Positions 25,915 through 34,526 of a stretch of DNA of 45,616 nt are shown here, piece by piece. The translations under genes and the position numbers were made by a program. Location: assembly GCA_938086785.1 (NCBI GenBank), contig CALKCM010000018.1, positions 1 to 45,616 of the forward strand, read 5' to 3'. The first letter of the stretch is position 1. Every line of letters starts with the position of its first letter. The notes under the pieces are model-generated. The model did not search any database and was not told where the DNA came from. It was given only the letters and a program-made list of their open reading frames with translations. This DNA comes from an uncultured Bacteroidia bacterium (GTDB lineage Bacteria > Bacteroidota > Bacteroidia > NS11-12g > UBA955).

Positions 25915-26526
25915 CTAGGAAAAGTATAATAAAACTCCTGTGAGAATCAAAATAATTCCAGACGCTAAACCAATATTGTGTTCCCACTTATGAGAGTCAA
26001 TTTTTGACATCAATTTACTTGAAATACTCACCCATATTAACATGGAGGCAATGGTGATAAGGGTATACACTAAAGCTAATAACAAAACGGCATTAAATCC
26101 TTTAGAACCAAGTAAAAGGAATTGCCCTGTCACCTCTAAACAAGGGGAAAAGAACATCGCTATATTTAAGCTAAGAATGATTTTATTTACGCTTTTATCC
26201 TTCACATCTTCTAAGTGAAAGTGATGGTGGTGGTAATGCCTAAATAAAAACCAAATACCTATTAAAATTAGAATAGCTGCAGAGATGGCATGGGTGAAAA
26301 TGTCTAACTCAGCTTCCAATTCTTTGCCGAGTAAAGCAATTGATATTCCAATAATTACGGTGCTTATCGAATGAAAAAAGGCCGCTTTAAAACTAATCCA
26401 TAAGAGTTTTCTCTGAGACCATTTAAAGGTTTTCCCCAGGACCAAAAGAGGCATCCAATGGCTTGGTATTAAGCCGTGTAGTAAGCTTATAACAATGGCG
26501 CTTATAAAAATAGCTTCAATAGTCAT
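25915..26526 (-). CDS. Polytopic membrane protein, possible NicO/RcnA-like metal transporter
   Basis: 203 residues, about six membrane segments. An early HGLIPSHWMPLL motif resembles the HGLxxxH signature in the first helices of NicO/RcnA nickel-cobalt exporters, and a loop near residue 95 reads RHYHHHHFHLED, a likely metal-binding stretch. SPCLEV in a later helix is also seen in related families. The identity is tentative; it could belong to a neighbouring LysE/TauE-like group. The start overlaps the GNAT stop by 4 bp (ATGA), indicating coupled translation. Confidence 0.6.
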   Translation of the reverse strand: MTIEAIFISAIVISLLHGLIPSHWMPLLVLGKTFKWSQRKLLWISFKAAFFHSISTVIIGISIALLGKELEAELDIFTHAISAAILILIGIWFLFRHYHHHHFHLEDVKDKSVNKIILSLNIAMFFSPCLEVTGQFLLLGSKGFNAVLLLALVYTLITIASMLIWVSISSKLMSKIDSHKWEHNIGLASGIILILTGVLLYFS

Positions 26527-26957
26527 AGTTTTTTGAACATTTTAAAATGTTTAATACCCACCTCTTCAAAAGAATCTCCTGTAATTGTATAGCTAAGTTT
26601 TTCGTAAAAAGGCACTGCATTTATTCGGGCGTGCAAAACTACTTTTTTAATCCCATTTTCAATCAGTATTTCTTCTGTTTTTTTATTTAGTAGGGAACCC
26701 AATCCTTTCCCTTGGTATGAGGGGTGTGTGGCAACTTGCCTAATTTTTGCGTCGCCATTTTCCAGGAACTTAACGACATTGCAAGCTATAACCACCGTTT
26801 TATAAAGGACAAGGACATGCCATTGATCAAATTCAGTTTTAAGTTCTTCGGGTTCAAACTCTAAGCCCAGGGGAGTCCTTAAAACGAGCTTTCTTAAAGC
26901 AATGCTTTGTACTTGTTGTTTTGAGTTATAAGGAGCCTTGAGTATTTGAGTATTCAT
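26523..26957 (-). CDS. GNAT family N-acetyltransferase
   Basis: 144 residues. IRQVATHPSYQGKGLGSLLNKK is the acetyl-CoA binding motif A (V..eyqgkGiG), and VVLHARINAVPFYEKLSYTITGDSFEEVGI is the motif B end with the usual A..FYeklGf pattern. The acyl acceptor is unknown. The gene ends inside the start of the NicO-like gene, so they are probably one unit. Confidence 0.9.
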   Translation of the reverse strand: MNTQILKAPYNSKQQVQSIALRKLVLRTPLGLEFEPEELKTEFDQWHVLVLYKTVVIACNVVKFLENGDAKIRQVATHPSYQGKGLGSLLNKKTEEILIENGIKKVVLHARINAVPFYEKLSYTITGDSFEEVGIKHFKMFKKL

Positions 26958-27025
26958 AAAATTGCGTGAATCTATATAAAAAGTATTGAAGCGTTCTTGT
27001 GTTACTAGGCTAAACTATTTTTTTT

Positions 27026-27700
27026 TTATGCGATCAACTGAAGGTCAAATATATTCATAAAATGTTGAACCAATTTTCCCTTTACCTCTTGCATGGAGAC
27101 CTCTCTCCCTAAAATGGATGATAAGCTTGCCACTTCCTTATCTGGGATTCCACAGGGCACAATATGGTTAAACATAGATAAGTCTGTATTTACATTTAAG
27201 GCCAAGCCATGCATGCTCACATATCGACTGCATTTTATACCAATGGCAGCCACTTTTTTTTCTTCTCCTTTATCCTTTACCCAAACCCCAATCTTTCCAT
27301 CAATGATATATCCTTTAATTCCATATTCTGCTATGGTTTTAATAATCCCATTTTCAATATACTGTACATAGGATTTTACACCCAAGTTCAAGGCCTCTAG
27401 ATCAAAAATAGGGTAGGCAACCAGTTGTCCTGGTCCATGATAGGTAATATCGCCGCCACGCTCAATGCAATAAGAAGTTGCTCCTATGGAATCAAGAAAT
27501 TCTTCGTTGACCAATAAATTGTTCTTATCCGCACTTTTACCTAAAGTATAAACATGGGGATGCTCGGTAAGGAGAAGGTGCTGCTTATTGGGGGAGCCTA
27601 TCTTTTTTCGCTCTATTTTCTCATGAAACAGGCTTAGCTGATAATCCCAAGCCTGCTTGTAGTCTTTTACCCCTAAGTCCTCTATTTTAACCCGGTTCAT
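27026..27700 (-). CDS. lipB: Octanoyltransferase (lipoate biosynthesis)
   Basis: 224 residues from the ATG at 27700. LipB moves octanoyl from acyl carrier protein to lipoyl domains. ERGGDITYHGPGQLVAYPIFDL, VAAIGIKCSRYVSMHGLALNVN and HIVPCGIPDKEVASL supply the catalytic lysine and cysteine and the substrate pocket. An in-frame TTG 12 bases upstream is a possible but less likely start. The 5' end overlaps the NFACT gene by 14 bp, placing it third in purB-NFACT-lipB. Confidence 0.95.
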   Translation of the reverse strand: MNRVKIEDLGVKDYKQAWDYQLSLFHEKIERKKIGSPNKQHLLLTEHPHVYTLGKSADKNNLLVNEEFLDSIGATSYCIERGGDITYHGPGQLVAYPIFDLEALNLGVKSYVQYIENGIIKTIAEYGIKGYIIDGKIGVWVKDKGEEKKVAAIGIKCSRYVSMHGLALNVNTDLSMFNHIVPCGIPDKEVASLSSILGREVSMQEVKGKLVQHFMNIFDLQLIA

Positions 27701-29150
27701 TGCTAATATCAATTACGCTCTCTTGCATTACTTTCACCAAACCAGGAAGCGCGTTTCTTGGTTTACTCACAAATTTACACTCCGTATAGATCACTGGCAC
27801 TAGTCCCTGTGATTTTGCTTTAGAATTTAAGACCGCATATAGTCCAGCCGCTTTCAATAGCTCGTTTTTAATAGGGGCTCCATTGTTTCTAATAATTACA
27901 TGACTGCCTGCAAAACCTCGGGCATGCATCCAAGTATCACGCTTCCTTGCGAGTTTAATCATGGCATCATTCCCTTTTGCATTTTTTCCAATCCATATAT
28001 CAAAGGCTTCTGTATTTACAAGGCGATATGGACTGGCGTTTTGCTCTTTTTTTGCGGGTTTTTTTTCAATCTTAATTGTTTTACCCTTCTCTAAATCGAG
28101 CAATTTCTGGTCAGAATCGATTATGCCCTGTTCTGCTATTTTAATTTTTCGTTCTATTTCTTCTATTTGTAAGTGCTGATTTTTTCCTTTGCGATAAAAT
28201 CGCTGGGCATTCTGTTGCGCATTAAGAAGAGGGTTTAGCTTAATTTGCAATTCTGAATTATCGTAGTAATCCCAAACTTTAATGAGGGCGTCTCCTTGTT
28301 TAATTAAGTGAAGATTAGATAAGATGAGATCGCCCAGTTCCTTATATCCTTTTGCAGTTTTTAACTGTTCCAGCTCTTTTCTTGATTTCTTTGCATAGGC
28401 TAAAAATCGTTTCTTTTTTTGTTTAACCGCATTTTTTAATTGTTGAGCTTGCTTGGCTTGCCTGCTTATCTTTAGATATTCTGATACGATATTTTGAGTA
28501 TCGGTTTTTTCATCCGTAAAGCAGAGTTTCCCTTGATCTAAATGCAAATACTTTTTGGATAGCTCATTGAAAATAGTTTTTATCTGTGGTATTTTAGATG
28601 CTGTGCTGGAATAAAAGCCTTCAGGTATTGGAGTTTCCCAGTTGCCAAATAGTTGTGGGTACGCAAATTGAAACTCCTTTTCATTTGCAATTGGACGTTC
28701 CTCTATTTCTTTTCTTAAATATTGATCTAGATGCCCTCCTATATCTGATCTTAAATTTTGCCTGAACACATTTATACAGATTTCATCTTCATAAAAAAGA
28801 ATGTTGGAGTACCTTCCAAAGCCTTTAAGCAAGATAGATTTACCTTGCGCTAGTTTAACATGGATAATTCGTTCAAAGGGAAGTGATTGAACGGAAATGA
28901 CATTCAAATTTTCACTGCTTTTAAACCAAGGCAAACATTTTCGTCCAAATTTTCGATGAGGCATGTTTTGCCTAATAAACATCTCTTGCTCCATCCATTG
29001 CATAATCAATTGATGTGAACCGTGTTTGCTTCTGGTTTCAATAATTAACTCATCTTTTCCAGTGCTAAAGATATTTGATATAAAGGATCCCTCTAAATTG
29101 TTGCGAATTTCTTCGCTTATTCTACCATATGTAATGAAATGAGAGAACAA
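27687..29150 (-). CDS. NFACT family protein (RqcH/NEMF-like)
   Basis: 487 residues, the length and order of a shortened bacterial NFACT protein: N-terminal NFACT-N (~1-175), a coiled-coil arm (~245-375, many KK/EE heptads), and a C-terminal NFACT-R domain (RKRDTWMHARGFAGSHVIIRN). RqcH homologues bind stalled 50S subunits and recruit alanyl-tRNA. The catalytic DR pair of NFACT-N is replaced by E93-R94 (LPFERIIHVKL). The start is TTG at 29150; the stop just upstream leaves no ATG. It lies 7 bases after purB. Confidence 0.85.
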   Translation of the reverse strand: MFSHFITYGRISEEIRNNLEGSFISNIFSTGKDELIIETRSKHGSHQLIMQWMEQEMFIRQNMPHRKFGRKCLPWFKSSENLNVISVQSLPFERIIHVKLAQGKSILLKGFGRYSNILFYEDEICINVFRQNLRSDIGGHLDQYLRKEIEERPIANEKEFQFAYPQLFGNWETPIPEGFYSSTASKIPQIKTIFNELSKKYLHLDQGKLCFTDEKTDTQNIVSEYLKISRQAKQAQQLKNAVKQKKKRFLAYAKKSRKELEQLKTAKGYKELGDLILSNLHLIKQGDALIKVWDYYDNSELQIKLNPLLNAQQNAQRFYRKGKNQHLQIEEIERKIKIAEQGIIDSDQKLLDLEKGKTIKIEKKPAKKEQNASPYRLVNTEAFDIWIGKNAKGNDAMIKLARKRDTWMHARGFAGSHVIIRNNGAPIKNELLKAAGLYAVLNSKAKSQGLVPVIYTECKFVSKPRNALPGLVKVMQESVIDISNEPG

Positions 29151-29157
29151 GGGTCAT

Positions 29158-30516
29158 TTAAGGTCTTTTTGGCTTTACTCCTAAATAGTTATAAGGAGTT
29201 ATTTTTTTCAATTCATCTTTAAGTGCATCTGTGATTTGCAAGCTATCAATAAACTTTCCTATGGAGTTCCCATTAATTTTCTCATTGGTTCGGGTGAGCT
29301 CCTTCAACATATTGTAGGGATTTTCAAAGCCCTCTCTTCTAAGAATAGTTTGGATTGCCTCTGCTGCCACAGCCCAATTGTTTTCTAAATCTGCAGCTAG
29401 TTTATCTTCATTTAATAGAAGCTTGCCTAATCCTTTTAAAATGCTATTCATAGCAATGCTCATGTACGCGTAGGGCATTCCTAGATTCCTGAGTACAGTG
29501 CTATCGGTTAAATCTCTTTGTAAGCGACTAATGGGTAGTTTTCCACTTAAATGCTCCATGAGTGCAATGGCAATGCCAAGGTTTCCTTCTGCATTTTCAA
29601 AATCGATGGGATTTACTTTATGAGGCATAGCAGAGCTCCCCACTTCGCCTGCTTTAATTTTTTGTTTAAAGTAATCCATACTCACATAGGTCCATATGTC
29701 TCGGCACAGATCTATGAGAATTACGGAAATGCGTTTTGCAGCATCTAAATTGGCCGCTAAAAAATCGTAATGATCAATTTGAGTGGTGGTATTGCTTCGC
29801 TTTATATCCAGATGGGTGTTTAGAAAGTGTTCTCCAAAAGCAATCCAATCTACATTGGGGTAGGCCACATGATGCGCGTTGAAATTACCAGTGGCACCGC
29901 CAAATTTACCATGCATTGGTATTTTGTCAAGTTCGGCTATTTGCAATTGAAGGCGCTCTACAAAAACATAAATTTCCTTTCCTAATCGGGTAGGAGATGC
30001 GGGTTGACCATGTGTGCGAGCTAACATGGGAATATCTTCCCAATCTTCACTCATTTGGTCTAATTTGGATACAACTTCTTCCATTTTTGGACGAATGTTG
30101 TTTTTTAAGGCATCCTTTAAACTGGCTGGAATAGCGGTGTTATTTACATCTTGACTGGTTAAACCAAAATGTATCCATTCTTTATGAGCGGCTAAACCCA
30201 TTTCTTCAAATCGTTCTCTTATCCAATACTCAACTGCTTTAACATCGTGATTGGTTACTTTTTCAATATCCTTTATGGCCTGAGCGTCTGCCTCAGAAAA
30301 GGATTGCACAAGGCTTCTCAAATCGGATTGTTTATTAAATACATCAGAGAGTTTTGATTTTAACTCTTCGACCTGACTCAGTGCGAGAAGATATTCAATT
30401 TCCATCCAAACACGGTATTTGATTAATCCGTATTCAGAAAAGTATTCCCTCAAATCTTGAGTATGTCGAAGGTATCTACCATCAATTGGGGAAACGGCCA
30501 TTAGTGCATCAGACAT
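29158..30516 (-). CDS. purB: Adenylosuccinate lyase
   Basis: 452 residues from the ATG at 30516. It splits adenylosuccinate and SAICAR in purine synthesis. SPIDGRYLRHTQDLREYFSE is the N-terminal active-site segment, HFGLTSQDVNNTAI and ARTHGQPASPTRLGKE hold catalytic histidines, and SSAMPHKVNPIDFENAEGNL is the fumarase/ASL superfamily signature loop. The frame extends to a TTG at 30537, but that stretch is the -7 promoter box, which settles the start. First gene of purB-NFACT-lipB. Confidence 0.97.
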   Translation of the reverse strand: MSDALMAVSPIDGRYLRHTQDLREYFSEYGLIKYRVWMEIEYLLALSQVEELKSKLSDVFNKQSDLRSLVQSFSEADAQAIKDIEKVTNHDVKAVEYWIRERFEEMGLAAHKEWIHFGLTSQDVNNTAIPASLKDALKNNIRPKMEEVVSKLDQMSEDWEDIPMLARTHGQPASPTRLGKEIYVFVERLQLQIAELDKIPMHGKFGGATGNFNAHHVAYPNVDWIAFGEHFLNTHLDIKRSNTTTQIDHYDFLAANLDAAKRISVILIDLCRDIWTYVSMDYFKQKIKAGEVGSSAMPHKVNPIDFENAEGNLGIAIALMEHLSGKLPISRLQRDLTDSTVLRNLGMPYAYMSIAMNSILKGLGKLLLNEDKLAADLENNWAVAAEAIQTILRREGFENPYNMLKELTRTNEKINGNSIGKFIDSLQITDALKDELKKITPYNYLGVKPKRP

Positions 30517-30521
30517 AGTGG

Positions 30522-30529
30522 CAAAGGTA
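30522..30529 (-). promoter_or_regulatory. -7 promoter box (TAccTTTG) for purB
   Basis: Exact TAnnTTTG, ending 5 bases before the purB ATG. No TTG at 19-21 bases upstream. Confidence 0.55.
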
Positions 30530-30603
30530 CAATTCAAAAGAAGAACGAATCATTAAAAATGCAATGAAAATACCTACAGGTTTTACCCAAAAGCTCCAAA
30601 CAA

Positions 30604-30642
30604 AAAAAATGAAGAATGAATCCGCTTCATTCTTCATTTTTT
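30604..30642 (-). terminator. Terminator between the DUF4920 gene and purB
   Basis: A perfect 17-pair stem (arms 30604-30620 and 30626-30642, 5-base loop) with six A-U pairs at the base, so it works on either strand. It lies just after the DUF4920 gene and before the purB promoter. Confidence 0.92.
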
Positions 30643-30663
30643 GTATGGTCTAAAACCCGGAGT

Positions 30664-31116
30664 TTACTTTATATGAACTCCCTCAGCTCTGTACGATAAT
30701 CGTATTTTACTCTCAGTTATTTCGGCGATTTCATCAGCAGATTTGCCATCGTCTTTGGCATATTCTTGTAACATTTCTACGCTAGTCGTATCGTAATAAA
30801 AGTATCCAGTGGCCTGTATACCCTTGCTTTTGCAATCCATGGGTATTTTAAAGGCATGATTAAAATCTACCATAATGTCATTGTCTTCAGCAAATCTGTA
30901 CCAGCAACCTTCTGTTTGGCAAACGGCACCAACGTTTCCTACAACAAGTGCATTGGATGTTCCGTTGCTTAAAAAGCTGTCTCTCGCTTCAGTAAAAGAA
31001 AGGGTAGCGGTTGTGTCAAAAGACGTTCCGTAAAATGTTTTAGTTTCAGTTGCTTCACTATTTCCTCCGCAGGAGGCAATTGCAACTGCTGCAAGTGCAA
31101 TGATTAAAATTCTCAT
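30664..31116 (-). CDS. DUF4920 family lipoprotein
   Basis: 150 residues with a lipoprotein signal (MRILIIALAAVAIASC). The mature part carries the DUF4920 pattern: FYGTSFD, VVGNVGAVCQTEGCWYRF, HAFKIPMDCKSKGIQATGYFYYD. The VCxxxGCW motif has two conserved cysteines that could bind metal or form a disulfide. The function is unknown in the family. It lies directly after the ECF sigma pair but has its own -7 box and terminator. Confidence 0.85.
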   Translation of the reverse strand: MRILIIALAAVAIASCGGNSEATETKTFYGTSFDTTATLSFTEARDSFLSNGTSNALVVGNVGAVCQTEGCWYRFAEDNDIMVDFNHAFKIPMDCKSKGIQATGYFYYDTTSVEMLQEYAKDDGKSADEIAEITESKIRLSYRAEGVHIK

Positions 31117-31120
31117 GGTA

Positions 31121-31128
31121 CAAAGGTA
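31121..31128 (-). promoter_or_regulatory. -7 promoter box (TAccTTTG) for the DUF4920 gene
   Basis: Exact TAnnTTTG, ending 4 bases before the ATG and just after the upstream stop codon. No good -33 partner. Confidence 0.5.
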
Positions 31129-31133
31129 TGTAT

Positions 31134-31367
31134 TTAGACCATCTGACTAAAGCCATCATGGGCTTTTTCATCAATAATTTTTAATGTAGTGGGGTGAGGG
31201 CTTTCCCAAAGTAAATCTAGGTCTTTCACAGTTTTAACAAGCTCATCATACTGCATGCGCAAATTTATGTTACACATTAATTCGTTTTTAAGTGCTTTAA
31301 CCTCATCGATTTTTAGCTCATTATAAATAAAAAGGAGGAGGTATTCTTTTGTAATTTTTGGGTCCAT
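31134..31367 (-). CDS. Small protein following the ECF sigma factor, possible anti-sigma-like regulator
   Basis: 77 residues, soluble, no membrane segment and no zinc motif. The pattern YLLLFIYNELKIDEVKALKNELMCNINLRMQYDELV resembles the short helical proteins that follow ECF sigma genes in many Bacteroidota (leaf of YnE....E...l...l..dp.lr.ey..l). It is 40 bp downstream of the sigma gene on the same strand. A role in sigma control is inferred from position only. Confidence 0.65.
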   Translation of the reverse strand: MDPKITKEYLLLFIYNELKIDEVKALKNELMCNINLRMQYDELVKTVKDLDLLWESPHPTTLKIIDEKAHDGFSQMV

Positions 31368-31407
31368 AGGCTCATCTATTTTCTATTTAACGGACCTAAA
31401 GTGTATT

Positions 31408-31992
31408 TTATTTTGAGTACATGATATTTTTATCCATCATTTTTTTCAAATTAGCTAAGGCATAATGCATTCTTCCAATGCATGTATTGATGTTTGCCCC
31501 AGTCATAGCGGCAATCTCTTTAAAACTTAAATCTGCGTAATGCCGGAGAATAAGTACTTCTTTTTGTTTCTCAGGTAACTTGTGTACAAAAGATCGAACA
31601 TAATTCACCTTTTCACTGTGAATCATATCTTTTTCGGCCTTGGCATCTTCGTACCCAATAAAATCAAATATACTGGTGCCTTCACCATCTGTTACAGTAG
31701 GCCTTAGTTTACGACTTCGAATCGCATCAATAGCTTTGTTTTTTGCAATTCTGCTCATCCAAGGCCCAAATTTATTCTCATGGGAGTATTTTCCAGCTTG
31801 AATAAAGCGAATCGCCTTTATAAAACTTTCTTGAAAAATGTCTTCTGCTAAATACCGATCATTCACCATGAAAAATATGGTCGTAAAAACACGATTCTTG
31901 TGTCTTTTCATGAGCGTTTCGAATGCTGCTTCGTTTCCGTTTAAATACTGTTGGATGAGATCACCATCACCTAAGACTTCTTTTTGATTCAT
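31408..31992 (-). CDS. ECF-type RNA polymerase sigma factor
   Basis: 194 residues. Region 2 is AAFETLMKRHKNRVFTTIFFMV with DRYLAEDIFQESFIKAIRF and WMSRIAKNKAIDAIRSRK; region 4 is LPEKQKEVLILRHYADLSFKEIAAMTGANINTCIGRMHYAL, a helix-turn-helix for the -35 region. There is no region 3, as in ECF (sigma-70 family group 4) factors. The trigger is unknown. No good promoter was found upstream. Confidence 0.93.
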   Translation of the reverse strand: MNQKEVLGDGDLIQQYLNGNEAAFETLMKRHKNRVFTTIFFMVNDRYLAEDIFQESFIKAIRFIQAGKYSHENKFGPWMSRIAKNKAIDAIRSRKLRPTVTDGEGTSIFDFIGYEDAKAEKDMIHSEKVNYVRSFVHKLPEKQKEVLILRHYADLSFKEIAAMTGANINTCIGRMHYALANLKKMMDKNIMYSK

Positions 31993-32180
31993 AATAATTA
32001 CCCTTTATGTTTGGTTAAACTTAAAATTTTGTGGAGTAATTATTTATCGAATAGGCGCTTTTCTTTTTTTGATCTAACATCAAAGATAGGTTACAAAGAG
32101 GGAAAATCCAAATATAATCTAGGAGAATGTAAAGTGAGAAGTGAACCAAATGGCTCAGAAACCCCTTTTGGAGCCCTATT

Positions 32181-32783
32181 TTAAGGAATATTTAAGTATT
32201 TGTGAGTTTGAATACTAATGCTCCAATCAGGATTTTCTTTTATGAAATCAATGATTAATTTTTCAGAGCTTTCCCTTACTCCCCATTCTGGTTGAAGTAG
32301 TTTGATGCAACTCGCAGAAATTTGATTTTCAAACGTTTTGGCCCATTCTAAATCATGTTTATTGTAGACGATGACTTTGAGTTCGTGTGCTTTTTGTAAT
32401 TCACTGCTCAGTGCATTTTTAAACTTTTTAGGTGAAACACATACCCAATCTAAATCTCCTATTATTTCATAGGCTCCTGAGGTCTCCATATGAATCATAA
32501 ATTCTTCTTTCCTCAATGCCTTGCATAGCTCAGTCAAATCATACATCGCGGGTTCTCCGCCTGTTATCACTACATGCTGTGCCTTTGTTTTAGTAATGGT
32601 CTCAAGAATTTCTTCGATGGACATTTCGGAATGTAGTTTGGCATCCCAACTGTCTTTAACATCACACCAAACGCAACCTATGTCACACCCAGCAATGCGA
32701 ATAAAATAAGCTGGTTTGCCCATATGAACTCCTTCGCCCTGCACTGTATAAAAGTGCTCCATAATTGGTAGTTTATTTGACAT
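32181..32783 (-). CDS. queE: 7-carboxy-7-deazaguanine synthase
   Basis: 200 residues, a small radical SAM enzyme of queuosine synthesis (CPH4 to CDG). EHFYTVQGEGVHMGKPAYFIRIAGC is the typical start, followed by the cluster motif CDIGCVWCD (C-x3-C-x2-C) and VVITGGEPAMYDL. The C-terminus has KLLQPEWG. It lies 13 bp after folD and is probably co-transcribed. Other queuosine genes are not in the window. Confidence 0.94.
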   Translation of the reverse strand: MSNKLPIMEHFYTVQGEGVHMGKPAYFIRIAGCDIGCVWCDVKDSWDAKLHSEMSIEEILETITKTKAQHVVITGGEPAMYDLTELCKALRKEEFMIHMETSGAYEIIGDLDWVCVSPKKFKNALSSELQKAHELKVIVYNKHDLEWAKTFENQISASCIKLLQPEWGVRESSEKLIIDFIKENPDWSISIQTHKYLNIP

Positions 32784-32796
32784 GCTTCGCTTTATT

Positions 32797-33690
32797 CTAC
32801 GCAGAGTTGCCTTGTTCTAGTCTGCTTTTTCGGACGAGCAGCGTATTGCTGAGCAATCCTGTTATTGTCATTGGTCCTACACCTCCTGGAACGGGAGTAA
32901 TTGCAGATGCTTTCTCTTTTACTTCTGTATAATTAACATCTCCTGCTAATTTCCATCCTCTTTCATTGTCTGCCTCTATTCTTGTGGTGCCTACATCAAT
33001 TACAACAGCCCCTTCTTTCACCATATCTGCAGTAACAAAATAGGGTTTGCCAATGGCTGCTACAAGAACATCAGCTTTTTGACACCATTCTTTCAAGTTC
33101 TTTGTTCTACTGTGGCATAGGGTAACCGTTGCATTACCAAATGCATGATTTTCGCTAAGCAATATACTTAAAGGTCTGCCAACAATATTGCTTCTACCCA
33201 ATACCACTACATGTTTTCCTTCAACAGATAAGTTGTAATGCTCCAATAAGAGCAAAATGCCATAGGGTGTAGCTGGATTTATAAATGCATTTCCCTTAGC
33301 CAATCGACCCATATTTACATCATGGAATCCGTCTACGTCCTTGTTGGGTGATATTTTAGAATTGATCATATTCTCATCAATGTGCGATGGAAGCGGCAAT
33401 TGAACAATGAGGCCATCAATTTTATCATTCTCATTGATTTTAGTGATGTGTTCTATTAATTCATTTTGGCTTGTGTTTTCAGGCAACCGAATGATAGTAC
33501 TTAAAAAACCTACTTCTTCACAGGCTTTTTCCTTTGCATTTACATAAGATTTACTTGCTCCATCGTTCCCGACTAAAATGGCCGATAAATGGGGAGGCCT
33601 ATCACCATGGCCAACAATAAGCTCTACATCCTTCTTGATACGCTGTCTTATGGCTTCACTGGCAATTTTACCTCTAAGTCTATTATCCAT
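32797..33690 (-). CDS. folD: Methylenetetrahydrofolate dehydrogenase / methenyltetrahydrofolate cyclohydrolase
   Basis: 297 residues from the ATG at 33690. It interconverts one-carbon folates. ILVGNDGASKSYVNAKEKACEEVG holds the catalytic lysine, GLIVQLPLPSHI and PNKDVDGFH the substrate site, VVVLGRSNIVGRPLSILL the NADP site, and TPVPGGVGPMT the C-terminal signature. An in-frame start at 33708 would run into the -7 promoter box, so 33690 is preferred. Confidence 0.96.
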   Translation of the reverse strand: MDNRLRGKIASEAIRQRIKKDVELIVGHGDRPPHLSAILVGNDGASKSYVNAKEKACEEVGFLSTIIRLPENTSQNELIEHITKINENDKIDGLIVQLPLPSHIDENMINSKISPNKDVDGFHDVNMGRLAKGNAFINPATPYGILLLLEHYNLSVEGKHVVVLGRSNIVGRPLSILLSENHAFGNATVTLCHSRTKNLKEWCQKADVLVAAIGKPYFVTADMVKEGAVVIDVGTTRIEADNERGWKLAGDVNYTEVKEKASAITPVPGGVGPMTITGLLSNTLLVRKSRLEQGNSA

Positions 33691-33697
33691 GTCAGGG

Positions 33698-33728
33698 CAA
33701 AAGTACAAAGGCTGATACTGGATTACAA
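33698..33728 (-). promoter_or_regulatory. Promoter of folD-queE (TTG-N20-TActTTTG)
   Basis: TTG at 33728-33726, 20 bases, then TACTTTTG at 33705-33698, 7 bases before the ATG. Both halves match the consensus. Confidence 0.82.
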
Positions 33729-33925
33729 GATAGATTTATGGATATGGGATATATTTTAAAACGATGGAAAACACGTGATGAAAAAGAAGGAAATCTTAAA
33801 GAAAAAGAATATAAAAATGACCATTTTTCATTTTTTATCAAGCTAAAAACATGCATATTATCCTTGAAAATGGTGTATTTATCATAATAGTATTTTTATA
33901 TTTTTTTTAATATTTACTTTGAACC

Positions 33926-34378
33926 ATGAACAATTTTTATCAAAATAAAACGAGCACTAATTTACTAATCTTAACAATCTTAGCATTTACATTTACCTTA
34001 GGCTGCAAGAAAATATCCAAGCCTGAAATGAAAAAATCCCAAGCCTTAGTAGAAGTTGAAACGCTGAGTTCACTTGTACCTCTTGGAGATGACGATGATG
34101 AAAGAATCCTTATTAAGCCAAAACTCTTTTTATTCTCAGGAGAGGTTGCAGTGGGCGCAGAGTTTCGTGTTACAAACGAAGATTTTGAAACTTCGGGGTT
34201 TGTAGATGCTGCTAATGACTTGGAGATTGAAGTCCCTGAAGTGGGCTTTTATCAATGCGATGTGGTTTACGGGGGAAATGTCGTTTTGGCAAATGGTTTT
34301 TTTATTAGTGAGATTGGTTTGTCTTTGTCAGGCGTGATTCCTAATAATGAGACCGGTTTCATTTATAGCGTAAATTAA
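33926..34378 (+). CDS. Lipoprotein of unknown function
   Basis: 150 residues. A signal peptide ends in the lipobox TLGC, followed by KKISKPEMKK. An acidic stretch (GDDDDERI, ~53-60) separates a Lys-rich part from a ~90-residue beta-rich domain (FSGEVAVGAEFRVTNEDFE, LEIEVPEVGFYQCDVVYGGNVVLANGFFI) that could be an Ig-like or similar sandwich. No family was recognised. The upstream 200 bp are AT-rich. A strong hairpin follows the stop, and the membrane regulator gene lies 148 bp downstream on the same strand. Confidence 0.75.
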   Translation: MNNFYQNKTSTNLLILTILAFTFTLGCKKISKPEMKKSQALVEVETLSSLVPLGDDDDERILIKPKLFLFSGEVAVGAEFRVTNEDFETSGFVDAANDLEIEVPEVGFYQCDVVYGGNVVLANGFFISEIGLSLSGVIPNNETGFIYSVN

Positions 34379-34386
34379 TAGTTTAA

Positions 34387-34428
34387 TTATATCCAGCGAT
34401 GAGGTAAATGCCCTATTGCTGGATATAA
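34387..34428 (+). other. Stem-loop after the unknown lipoprotein gene
   Basis: TTATATCCAGC and GCTGGATATAA form a perfect 11-pair stem with a 20-base loop, 8 bases after the stop codon. There is no U tract. It could be a weak terminator or a 3' stabiliser. Confidence 0.7.
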
Positions 34429-34484
34429 ATTAGCATATACTCTGCCTATTTTATTTAATATTATTATTTTTGTAATAAAAAGAC

Positions 34485-34492
34485 TACTTTTG
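34485..34492 (+). promoter_or_regulatory. -7 promoter box (TActTTTG) for the TPR-LytTR gene
   Basis: Exact TAnnTTTG. It ends 4 bases before an in-frame TTG (34497) and 34 bases before the ATG at 34527. No TTG at the usual -33 spacing. Confidence 0.5.
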
Positions 34493-34526
34493 CTTCTTGA
34501 AGCAAGGAAAATTACAGCGTGTTTTA

